Below, one piece after another: positions 1 to 4,920 of a stretch of DNA of 7,214 nucleotides; position 1 is the first letter of the stretch; every line of letters starts with the position of its first letter. The notes beneath the pieces are model-generated. The model did not search any database. It saw only the letters and a program-made list of their open reading frames with translations, and was not told where the DNA came from. Location of the stretch: positions 1-7,214 of the forward strand of contig WLGC01000041.1 of assembly GCA_009703465.1 (NCBI GenBank), written 5' to 3'. Position numbers and translations under genes: made by a program. The DNA is from Actinomycetota bacterium (lineage in GTDB: Bacteria; Actinomycetota; Actinomycetes; Actinomycetales; Microbacteriaceae).

Positions 1-31
1 CTGGGCTTTGGAAAATGTTTGGGTTTGTCAT
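1..31 (-). CDS. clpP2: Start of next gene in the clp operon, probably ATP-dependent protease subunit ClpP2 (partial)
   Basis: Only the first ten codons are inside the window; they read MTNPNIFQSP on the minus strand from an ATG at 31. The ATG lies 10 bases after the TAG stop of the upstream clpP, and a purine-rich AGGGA that overlaps that stop codon serves as a plausible ribosome binding site, so the two genes look translationally coupled. The identity is inferred from context: actinobacteria typically carry clpP1 and clpP2 in tandem directly behind tig, and the neighbouring complete gene resembles ClpP1. The visible residues alone cannot prove it; clpX is the other gene commonly found nearby. 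Confidence 0.5.
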   Translation of the reverse strand, partial: MTNPNIFQSP

Positions 32-41
32 CGGTATGTCC

Positions 42-623
42 CTACTTCTTTCCAACGCCGGTGGCGCTAGCTGCGTACTTCTGAATGTGATCGATAAATC
101 CATACTCCAAAGATTCCTCAGCGCTAAACCAGCGATCGCGATCGCCGTCTTGCATGATCTGCTCCAGAGTTTTTCCGGTCTGCTCTGCTGTGATGGCTGC
201 AAGCTGACGCTTCATAGACATAATTAGTTCTGCCTGAGTTTGAATGTCTGACGCGGTACCGCCAAAGCCACCGTGGGGCTGGTGCAGCAGCACTCGCGTG
301 TTTGGAGTTGCGTATCTTTTGCCCTTGGTTCCAGAAGAAAGAAGGAACTGACCCATTGAGGCACACATGCCGATACCAACTGTGACAATGTCATTTGGCA
401 CGTACTGCATGGTGTCATAAATTGCCATTCCAGCGGTGATTGAACCACCAGGGGAATTGATGTAAAGGTAGATGTCTTTTTGCGAATCCTCGGCAGCAAG
501 CAAAAGAATTTTCGCGCAAATTTCATTGGCCATGTCATCACGGACTTCTGTTCCAAGCCAAATGATTCGATCCTTTAAAAGTCGATCGAAAGTACTGCTG
601 GTTGCTTTGGGCGAGTCAGCCAT
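42..623 (-). CDS. clpP1: ATP-dependent Clp protease proteolytic subunit, ClpP1 type
   Basis: Serine peptidase of family S14 that forms the barrel-shaped proteolytic chamber of the cytosolic Clp protease, fed by ClpX or ClpC ATPases. In actinobacteria the active particle is a mixed ClpP1-ClpP2 tetradecamer. The 193-residue protein shows the NSPGGS oxyanion-region motif (residues 56-61), the nucleophile serine in GMCASMG (S89), the catalytic histidine in LLHQPHGG (H114) and the aspartate in DRDRWF (D163). The 25 and 49 residue spacings are the same as in E. coli ClpP. The DRDRWF...LEYGFVD-like ending resembles M. tuberculosis ClpP1. The ATG at 623 was chosen because AGGAG lies 8 bases upstream; the frame stays open to a TTG at 680 but has no ribosome binding site there. 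The gene follows tig on the same strand but is separated from it by a strong terminator, so it probably has its own promoter. It is followed closely by a probable clpP2. Confidence 0.95.
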   Translation of the reverse strand: MADSPKATSSTFDRLLKDRIIWLGTEVRDDMANEICAKILLLAAEDSQKDIYLYINSPGGSITAGMAIYDTMQYVPNDIVTVGIGMCASMGQFLLSSGTKGKRYATPNTRVLLHQPHGGFGGTASDIQTQAELIMSMKRQLAAITAEQTGKTLEQIMQDGDRDRWFSAEESLEYGFIDHIQKYAASATGVGKK

Positions 624-631
624 TGAACGTG

Positions 632-636
632 CTCCT
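632..636 (-). promoter_or_regulatory. Ribosome binding site of clpP1
   Basis: AGGAG on the minus strand, 8 bases from the ATG at 623. It decides the start codon in favour of the protein beginning [10 protein letters not shown] rather than the longer TTG-initiated frame from 680. Confidence 0.8.
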
Positions 637-658
637 AATTCTTTGTGGTTGCCTGTCA

Positions 659-709
659 AAGATAACTGCAAGTTCCCCAAAAACCTTGCCTTGTTCGCCA
701 GTGGCTAAA
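659..709 (-). promoter_or_regulatory. Candidate clpP1 promoter with ClgR-like operator
   Basis: Between the tig terminator and clpP1 the minus strand has a possible -10 element TATCTT (659-664), with no recognisable -35 at 16-18 bases. About 45-50 bases upstream of the implied transcription start, the plus strand reads TGTTCGCCAGTGGCTAAA (692-709). This resembles the CGC-centred dyad bound by ClgR, the activator of clpP genes in actinobacteria; the Corynebacterium motif, from memory, is WNNWCGCYNANRGCGWWS, and this site misses it at three positions. A wider dyad, TTCGC (694-698) with GCGAA (710-714), overlaps it. A weak -35 plus an upstream operator would suit an activator-dependent promoter, but this is inference only. 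Confidence 0.35.
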
Positions 710-711
710 GC

Positions 712-739
712 GAAAACCCCACCAATTGGTGGGGTTTTC
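712..739 (-). terminator. Rho-independent terminator behind tig
   Basis: A perfect 28-base palindrome built from GAAAACCCC, then ACCAATTGGT, then GGGGTTTTC. As RNA from the minus strand it folds into a GC-rich stem (CCCCACC pairing with GGUGGGG) with an AAUU loop, followed by a U tract. It starts 15 bases beyond the TAA of tig, the right place to end the tig transcript. Because it is fully symmetrical it could also stop transcription arriving from the plus strand. Confidence 0.85.
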
Positions 740-754
740 ATAAATTGTGCTGAC

Positions 755-2074
755 TTACGGGTGATCGTGACCGGCGTGATCCTGCTCACCAGCTGGAGAT
801 GCAGCCTTGGTGAATTCGGTCAAATCTACGCTCTTGCCCTTTGAGTCAGTAACTGCGGCATGCGCGACCACCAGGTTTAGGGCTTTGCGCCTTGATACCT
901 CGGATACAAAAAGCGGCACCTGTCCTGCTTCGCTGACTTGCTTGATGAAATCATTTGGAGCCATTCCATATTGCTGAGAGCTCTGAACTAGGTATTGAAT
1001 TAGCTCTTGCTCGTCAACTTTGATTTCTTCTTTTTCAGAAATCGCATCAAGTAGCATCTGGACTTTAAATGAGCGAGTACTTTGCTCCACTACCTCGGCA
1101 CGGTGAGCGGTGTCCTCTAGGCGACCCTCCCCTTCGAGGTGACGGTGCACATCTGCTTCTACTAGTTCGTCTGAAACCGGAACCTTGACAAGCTCCAGCA
1201 ATTGATCAGTGAGTAGTTCTCTGGCCTGAATACCTTGACCATAGCTTTTTGAAACCTCAATTTTTTTCTCAAGGTCCTGCTTTAGTTCTTTCAGCGTGTC
1301 AAACTCTGAAGCCAATTGAGCAAACTTGTCATCAGCTGCTGGAAGCTCACGCTCTTTTACAGCGGTTAGTTTGACGGAAATCTCCGCTTCTTGGCCAGCT
1401 TTATCGCCGCCGACCAACTTTGACTTGAAAGTGGTTTCCTCGCCGGCAGTCAGGGTGTCCAGTGCCTCATCGATGCCATCCAAAAGATTGCCTGAACCAA
1501 TTTCGTAGGAAATGTTCTCTGCTGAGTCAATTGTTTTACCGTCGACAACCGCAATTAGGTCAATGGTTGTGAAATCGCCCTTCTTAGCTGGGCGTTCAAC
1601 TGACTTTAGGCTTCCAAATCTTGCTCTAAGTGCGTCAAGTTCTGCCTCTAATTCTTTTGCATCAACTGAAACTTCGTCTACTTTGACCTTTAGGCCCTTG
1701 TATTCCTTGAGCTCAAGCTCCGGGCGAACCTCAACTTCAATTTCAACAATCAGGTTTCCCTCAAAGGTTTTTTCATCTGGGCTTTGCTTAATGTCGGCAG
1801 CCGGCTGGCCGAGCGGACGCAGTTTTGATTCCTCTAGCGCCTGGCGATAGATAGTGTCTAGTCCGTCATTGATGGCATGAGCCAAAATTGCTGGCTTACC
1901 AATTCGCTGGTCAAGAATCGCCGCTGGAATTTTCCCCTTGCGGAATCCAGGAATGTTTACCGTTTCAGCAATGTGCTCGTAGGCGTGATCAATGCTTGGG
2001 CGAAACTCAGCAGGAGTTACCTCAATGGTCAGCTTGGCGCGGGTCGGCTTGATGCGATCGACAGATGTTTTCAA
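755..2074 (-). CDS. tig: Trigger factor, ribosome-associated chaperone and peptidyl-prolyl isomerase
   Basis: Trigger factor docks at the ribosomal exit tunnel and shields nascent chains; its central FKBP-type domain has prolyl isomerase activity. The 439-residue protein has the usual three-part layout. The N-terminal ribosome-binding domain carries the signature GFRKGKIP at residues 43-50. The isomerase domain lies around residues 150-245 (KKGDFTTIDL ... GSGNLLDGIDEAL). A long helical C-terminal chaperone domain follows. The start is a TTG at 2074, giving MKTSVDRIKPTRAKL, which matches the usual trigger factor beginning; GAGGAA lies 6 bases upstream. The open frame continues to another TTG at 2107, but those 11 residues (GGGPFSEEEP) encode the ribosome binding site and look untranslated. 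The tail ends EQDHAGHDHP, short and rich in His and Asp. A good promoter candidate lies just upstream and a strong terminator just downstream, suggesting a single-gene transcript. Confidence 0.95.
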   Translation of the reverse strand: MKTSVDRIKPTRAKLTIEVTPAEFRPSIDHAYEHIAETVNIPGFRKGKIPAAILDQRIGKPAILAHAINDGLDTIYRQALEESKLRPLGQPAADIKQSPDEKTFEGNLIVEIEVEVRPELELKEYKGLKVKVDEVSVDAKELEAELDALRARFGSLKSVERPAKKGDFTTIDLIAVVDGKTIDSAENISYEIGSGNLLDGIDEALDTLTAGEETTFKSKLVGGDKAGQEAEISVKLTAVKERELPAADDKFAQLASEFDTLKELKQDLEKKIEVSKSYGQGIQARELLTDQLLELVKVPVSDELVEADVHRHLEGEGRLEDTAHRAEVVEQSTRSFKVQMLLDAISEKEEIKVDEQELIQYLVQSSQQYGMAPNDFIKQVSEAGQVPLFVSEVSRRKALNLVVAHAAVTDSKGKSVDLTEFTKAASPAGEQDHAGHDHP

Positions 2075-2080
2075 GGGTTC

Positions 2081-2086
2081 TTCCTC
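2081..2086 (-). promoter_or_regulatory. Ribosome binding site of tig that supports the TTG start
   Basis: GAGGAA on the minus strand, 6 bases from the TTG at 2074. No ATG or GTG at the right distance gives the conserved trigger factor N-terminus, so this site selects TTG. Confidence 0.75.
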
Positions 2087-2109
2087 TGAAAAGGGCCCGC
2101 CTCCCAAAA

Positions 2110-2139
2110 ATTAGAAGACGAGCCGAATTTATTTCACAA
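2110..2139 (-). promoter_or_regulatory. Candidate promoter of tig
   Basis: On the minus strand a -35-like TTGTGA (2134-2139) and a -10-like TCTAAT (2110-2115, five of six consensus bases) are separated by 18 bases. They lie immediately after the 3' end of tRNA-Pro and would start the tig mRNA near 2103, giving a leader of about 30 bases. Co-transcription with tRNA-Pro remains possible because no terminator lies between them. Confidence 0.5.
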
Positions 2140-2141
2140 TT

Positions 2142-2217
2142 TGGTCGGGGTGACAGGACTCGAACCTGCGATATCCTGCTCCCAAAGCAGGCGCGCTAGC
2201 CACTACGCTACACCCCG
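2142..2217 (-). tRNA. tRNA-Pro with anticodon TGG
   Basis: The minus strand gives a full 76-base cloverleaf. The acceptor stem CGGGGTG pairs with CACCCCG, followed by discriminator A and an encoded CCA. The D arm is GCGT/GCGC, and the anticodon stem CCTGC/GCAGG encloses loop TTTGGGA with TGG at 2184-2182. The T arm GCAGG/CCTGT encloses loop TTCGAGT. It reads proline CCA codons and, by wobble, other CCN codons. It is transcribed away from tRNA-Gly and lies directly upstream of tig. Confidence 0.97.
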
Positions 2218-2222
2218 GTTGA

Positions 2223-2298
2223 TTGAACAACCTGCCTAACTCTATCCCATAGAATGGAGTAATTGACTCGGTTTTTTCAAAAAATCGGCTCAGCATTC
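2223..2298. promoter_or_regulatory. Divergent tRNA promoter region with a central dyad
   Basis: The 81 bases between the two tRNA genes must hold both promoters. For tRNA-Gly, TAGAAT (2250-2255, plus strand, five of six consensus bases) is the best -10; TTGAAC (2223-2228) is a possible but distant -35 (21-base spacer). For tRNA-Pro, TAGAGT (minus strand, 2239-2244) is the best -10 and has no clear -35. Both -10 candidates grow out of one inverted repeat, TCTAT-CCC-ATAGA (2241-2253). A T6-C-A6 tract at 2272-2284 lies before tRNA-Gly and may be bent DNA. Assignments are by eye. Confidence 0.35.
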
Positions 2299-2372
2299 GC
2301 GGGCGTAGCTCAATGGTAGAGCCTCAGTCTTCCAAACTGATGGTGCGGGTTCGATTCCCGTCGCCCGCTCCA
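2299..2372 (+). tRNA. tRNA-Gly with anticodon TCC
   Basis: A 74-base cloverleaf: the acceptor stem GCGGGCG pairs with CGCCCGC, then T and an encoded CCA. The D arm carries AGCTCAATGGTAGAGC, the anticodon stem TCAGT/ACTGA encloses loop CTTCCAA with TCC at 2331-2333, and the T arm contains GGTTCGATTCC. It decodes GGA and, by wobble, GGG glycine codons. Its 3' end lies only 10 bases from the stop codon of the convergent nei gene, and no intrinsic terminator is visible behind it. Confidence 0.97.
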
Positions 2373-2382
2373 AGCGACCAAA

Positions 2383-3180
2383 TTACTTCTGACACTGAAC
2401 GCACCAGTAAAGCTTTCTTGTGGCCATGAGCTCCAGGGTTATGTTGGTGCCACAAACTCTGCAGGGTAAACCTTCGCGTTTATAAACGTAATTTCTTTCA
2501 TCTTTTTTTGGCTTTTTGGAACGAAGTTCATCTCTGGTGATCATGAATCCGGTTCTAACCCCAACCTTCATCAAATCAACCGAATCTAGCCAAATGGCGT
2601 TCAATTCTTCTTTTGAAATTTCATTACCTGGTCTATGAGGACTAATTCCCGCACGAAATAATATCTCCGCCCGATAGACATTTCCAATACCGCTGATAAC
2701 TTCTTGATTCATAAGCTGCAAGCCGATTGAACTGCGCGATTTGATGACGTTTCCTATGAATCGTTTAGATTGAGCGTTTCTTGGATTGGGATTTAAGGGA
2801 TCAGGACCTAAGCGATTCTTGACTTTCAAGACCTCGGCTTTGGTCAACACCTCACAAGCGGTTGGGCCTCGCAAATCAGCAAAATGAGAATCCCCGATGA
2901 ATCTGGCTCTGACTTGCCCAAAGGGATCAGGTAGCTCACCAGATGCTTCTTTTATCAACCACTTTCCATAAATTCCCAGGTGGATTCTGATGGTCAACGA
3001 GTTATTGAAGGTTAGAAAAAGCTGCTTACCAACTGCCTGGGCTTTCTCAAGAATCTGTCCACTAATTAGCTTGGCTTCATCGGCGAATCTTCCCTGCGGG
3101 GATAAGACTTTTAGGGAAGCTCCAGAAAAGATACGGTTGAACTCATTTGCGGTTCGATGTACCGTGTGTCCCTCTGGCAT
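2383..3180 (-). CDS. nei: Fpg/Nei family DNA glycosylase-AP lyase (endonuclease VIII type)
   Basis: Base-excision repair enzyme that removes oxidised bases and cuts the abasic site. The 265-residue protein starts MPEGHT: after Met removal, the N-terminal proline is the Schiff-base nucleophile and E3 its partner. The conserved lysine of the N-terminal beta domain is K52 (VGKQLF). LGPDPL at 124-129 opens the linker, and the helix-two-turn-helix is EVISGIGNVYRAE (160-172). The C-terminal zinc finger has C240, C243, C260 and C263, with R255 as the likely DNA-phosphate contact. MPEGHT and the early SPQGRFAD motif match the actinobacterial Nei1 group (M. tuberculosis Rv2464c, from memory) better than the MutM/Fpg group (MPELPE), so an 8-oxoG specificity is less likely. 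It starts 6 bases after the rpiB stop without a strong ribosome binding site, suggesting translational coupling. Confidence 0.9.
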   Translation of the reverse strand: MPEGHTVHRTANEFNRIFSGASLKVLSPQGRFADEAKLISGQILEKAQAVGKQLFLTFNNSLTIRIHLGIYGKWLIKEASGELPDPFGQVRARFIGDSHFADLRGPTACEVLTKAEVLKVKNRLGPDPLNPNPRNAQSKRFIGNVIKSRSSIGLQLMNQEVISGIGNVYRAEILFRAGISPHRPGNEISKEELNAIWLDSVDLMKVGVRTGFMITRDELRSKKPKKDERNYVYKREGLPCRVCGTNITLELMATRKLYWCVQCQK

Positions 3181-3186
3181 TGATTA

Positions 3187-3648
3187 CTAAACGCCCTGTT
3201 CAAACTCTGAGATTTGGTTGATTCTTCTTGAGTGACGCTCTTCATTGCTAAACGGCTCAGCGATGAAAATTTCAACTAGCTGAAGGATTTCCTGCTGACT
3301 GTGCATCCTGGCACCAAGGGCTACAACGTTTGCATTGTTGTGCTCACGAGCAAGTTTTGCAGTGTCTTGGTTCCAAGCAAGAGCTGCACGGATGCCTTTA
3401 ACCTTATTTGCAGAAATTTGCTCACCGTTTCCTGAACCACCAAGAACTATTCCGAGTGCTCTAACTCCCGCTTCCTCGTCAGCGACAACAGCAAGGGCTG
3501 CGTTGATGCAAAATTCTGGATAGTCATCTAGGGGGTCATACTCGGTGGGGCCATGATCGATTAGTTGGTGCCCCTGCTTGGTGAGTTCGCGGATTAGGAA
3601 GTGACTCAGCTCCAGGCCGGCATGATCGGTGGCGATGTGAATTCTCAT
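3187..3648 (-). CDS. rpiB: Ribose-5-phosphate isomerase B
   Basis: Interconverts ribulose 5-phosphate and ribose 5-phosphate in the non-oxidative pentose phosphate pathway, in the cytosol. The 153-residue protein is the usual length and fits the RpiB/LacAB family. It has D8-H9 in ATDHAG, the GGSGNGEQ loop at 70-77 and REHNNAN at 101-107, whose H103 corresponds to the ring-opening histidine. The phosphate-binding arginines are probably R114, R138 and R142. The active-site cysteine of the E. coli enzyme is absent from the GGSGNGEQ loop; E76 would act as the base, as known for the M. tuberculosis enzyme, which this sequence closely resembles. The ATG at 3648 lies 9 bases after the antiporter stop with only a weak ribosome binding site, and the stop lies 6 bases before nei, so it is the middle gene of a tight operon. 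Confidence 0.95.
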   Translation of the reverse strand: MRIHIATDHAGLELSHFLIRELTKQGHQLIDHGPTEYDPLDDYPEFCINAALAVVADEEAGVRALGIVLGGSGNGEQISANKVKGIRAALAWNQDTAKLAREHNNANVVALGARMHSQQEILQLVEIFIAEPFSNEERHSRRINQISEFEQGV

Positions 3649-3657
3649 GTGAAAAGT

Positions 3658-4806
3658 TTAGGGCTTCTTTTTTGCCGTTGGATTCTCAAGACTGCTTCTA
3701 AACGCCCGAAGGGCAATTGATGCTGCTAGAGAAGTTAGAAGAACATAAGTAATTGTCAAAGCCTGAAGTTGTCCGCCAAACCAAGTTGCCGCAGCCAAAC
3801 CGGCGATTACGATTGAGAACTCTCCTCTTGGAATCAAAAATGCTCCAGCACGTTTCCAGGCTGACGGATCAGACATGTCGCGTGCGACTTTCCAGCCAAC
3901 TAGAAGTTTTCCAAAAATGCCAAGAGCCGCTAGTGGTAGAGCCAACGGAAGCACTGGAAGTATTTCTGCTGGTGATACGCTCAGTCCGAAGAAGAGAAAG
4001 AAAATCGCAGCAAACAAATCTCTAAGTGGTGAAAGTCGCAATCGGACAGCTTGGGCGACTTCACCGGTTAGCAGTAAACCAACCAGGAAGGCTGCTACCG
4101 CTGATGAAAACCCAATCATCTCTGCTGAGCCAGCTGCCAAAAGCGCCATACCAAAAACAGTGAGCAGCAGTCCACCCTGCGCCTGGGTATTCAAAATTTT
4201 CCCAAAGGCATTCTCCCCTTTGAATGACAAAAACAGAGCCAGTGCCGTAATCACAAATGCAGCCGACACAGAAATTGCTCCGGCTACAAAAGCCGCACCG
4301 GCAACCAAAGTTGTTATCAGTGAAAGGTAAGGAGCTAGTGCCAAGTCTTCGATTACAAGAACGGCGACAACTCGTTTTGAAAGCTCAGATCCGCGCCATC
4401 CTGTTTCCTTCATCATCTGAGAGGAAATACCTGATGAGCTTACGTAGGTGATTCCGCCGAGAACCACCGCTCCGACAAAACCCCATCCAAGAATCAGCGC
4501 GATTATCGCGCCCGGCAGTGCATTAGCTAGAAAATCAATTAGTCCGACTGATTTTCGCTCCAAGAAAGCCGACAACAAACTAGGTCCAGAGTGCTCGAGT
4601 CCAAGCATCAGCAATAAGAGAATTGCTCCCAGCTGCGCTCCGGTAGTGAGGAATGTCTCGCTGAGGCTCAGTGGGAAAATTCCACCTTCACCGAGTGCTA
4701 GCCCGAGTGCTAAGTAAAAAGGCACCACAGAGAATTTCACGCGCACCGCGACATAGGCCAACACACCAAGGACCAGAAGGATAAGTCCGGTCTCGACAAG
4801 GGCCAT
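3658..4806 (-). CDS. CPA2-family cation:proton antiporter (KefB-like), membrane domain only
   Basis: Integral membrane exchanger of the Na+/H+ exchanger superfamily (COG0475 type), expected to move K+ or Na+ against protons; the ion cannot be read from sequence. From the ATG at 4806 it has 382 residues and about 12-13 hydrophobic segments. Visible family marks are LLLLMLGLEHS near the start, TYVSSSGISSQ in the first discontinuous helix region, the acidic pair E-D in VLVIEDLALAP (ion-binding helix), DLFAAIFFLFFGLSV, and IPRGEFSIVIAGLA near the end. It stops after a short AKKKP tail, with no RCK/TrkA-N or TrkA-C domain, so any regulatory subunit would have to be encoded elsewhere. The start is uncertain: an ATG at 4851 adds 15 polar residues (MGPLIYSAKISEIES). 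The shorter form fits the family N-terminus better, though neither start has a strong ribosome binding site. First gene of the antiporter - rpiB - nei operon, divergent from pepN. Confidence 0.85.
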   Translation of the reverse strand: MALVETGLILLVLGVLAYVAVRVKFSVVPFYLALGLALGEGGIFPLSLSETFLTTGAQLGAILLLLMLGLEHSGPSLLSAFLERKSVGLIDFLANALPGAIIALILGWGFVGAVVLGGITYVSSSGISSQMMKETGWRGSELSKRVVAVLVIEDLALAPYLSLITTLVAGAAFVAGAISVSAAFVITALALFLSFKGENAFGKILNTQAQGGLLLTVFGMALLAAGSAEMIGFSSAVAAFLVGLLLTGEVAQAVRLRLSPLRDLFAAIFFLFFGLSVSPAEILPVLPLALPLAALGIFGKLLVGWKVARDMSDPSAWKRAGAFLIPRGEFSIVIAGLAAATWFGGQLQALTITYVLLTSLAASIALRAFRSSLENPTAKKKP

Positions 4807-4851
4807 GCTCTCGATCTCAGAAATCTTTGCTGAATAAATTAGCGGCCCCAT

Positions 4852-4920
4852 GACATAAGTATCGCCTAAAAATCAAGGATTAGGCTAGGGGTATATCACC
4901 TAATCGATCTGGAGAATACT
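4852..4920. promoter_or_regulatory. Divergent antiporter/pepN promoter region with inverted repeat
   Basis: This short spacer must contain the pepN promoter and probably that of the antiporter operon. It holds an inverted repeat, GATTAGG (4878-4884) and CCTAATC (4899-4905), with arms 21 bases centre to centre, about two helical turns, as in many repressor operators. Possible -10 elements are TAGGCT (4881-4886) or TATATC (4892-4897) for pepN, and GATACT on the minus strand (4858-4863) for the antiporter. The last lies 6 bases from the ATG at 4851, which would allow a leaderless mRNA from that start or a 45-base leader from the ATG at 4806. No good -35 elements were found. Confidence 0.35.
4911..4914 (+). 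promoter_or_regulatory. Ribosome binding site of pepN
   Basis: GGAG followed by AATACT and the GTG at 4921, a 6-base spacing. It supports the GTG start that yields the conserved N-terminus MPGENLTR. Confidence 0.8.

Noticed and set aside
654..659. Consensus TTGACA on the minus strand before clpP1, looking like a -35 element
   Set aside because: At 17 bases downstream the sequence is the AGGAG ribosome binding site, with no -10-like hexamer, and transcription would start at the start codon. It is probably chance.
624..680. N-terminal extension of ClpP1 to a TTG at 680 ([18 protein letters not shown])
   Set aside because: There is no ribosome binding site for the TTG, the extension would contain the AGGAG site of the ATG at 623, and ClpP1 proteins usually begin near MADSP-like sequence.
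1326..2089. Plus-strand open frames of 60-112 codons opposite tig
   Set aside because: They are antisense to a well-supported trigger factor gene, low in complexity (serine-rich from the complement of coding bias), and lack ribosome binding sites.
2272..2284. T6-C-A6 inverted repeat as a terminator
   Set aside because: The stem would be pure A-T with a one-base loop, too weak for intrinsic termination; it is more likely bent promoter DNA.
2502..2518. Run of seven T and a second T5 run in nei, possible slippage site for phase variation
   Set aside because: They simply encode the Lys-rich KKPKKDE stretch before the zinc finger; the frame is intact and DNA repair genes are rarely phase variable in this way.
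3753..4717. Several plus-strand frames opposite the antiporter, up to 151 codons
   Set aside because: Ser/Ala/Lys-rich shadows of a hydrophobic membrane protein gene; the minus-strand product has clear CPA2 family motifs.
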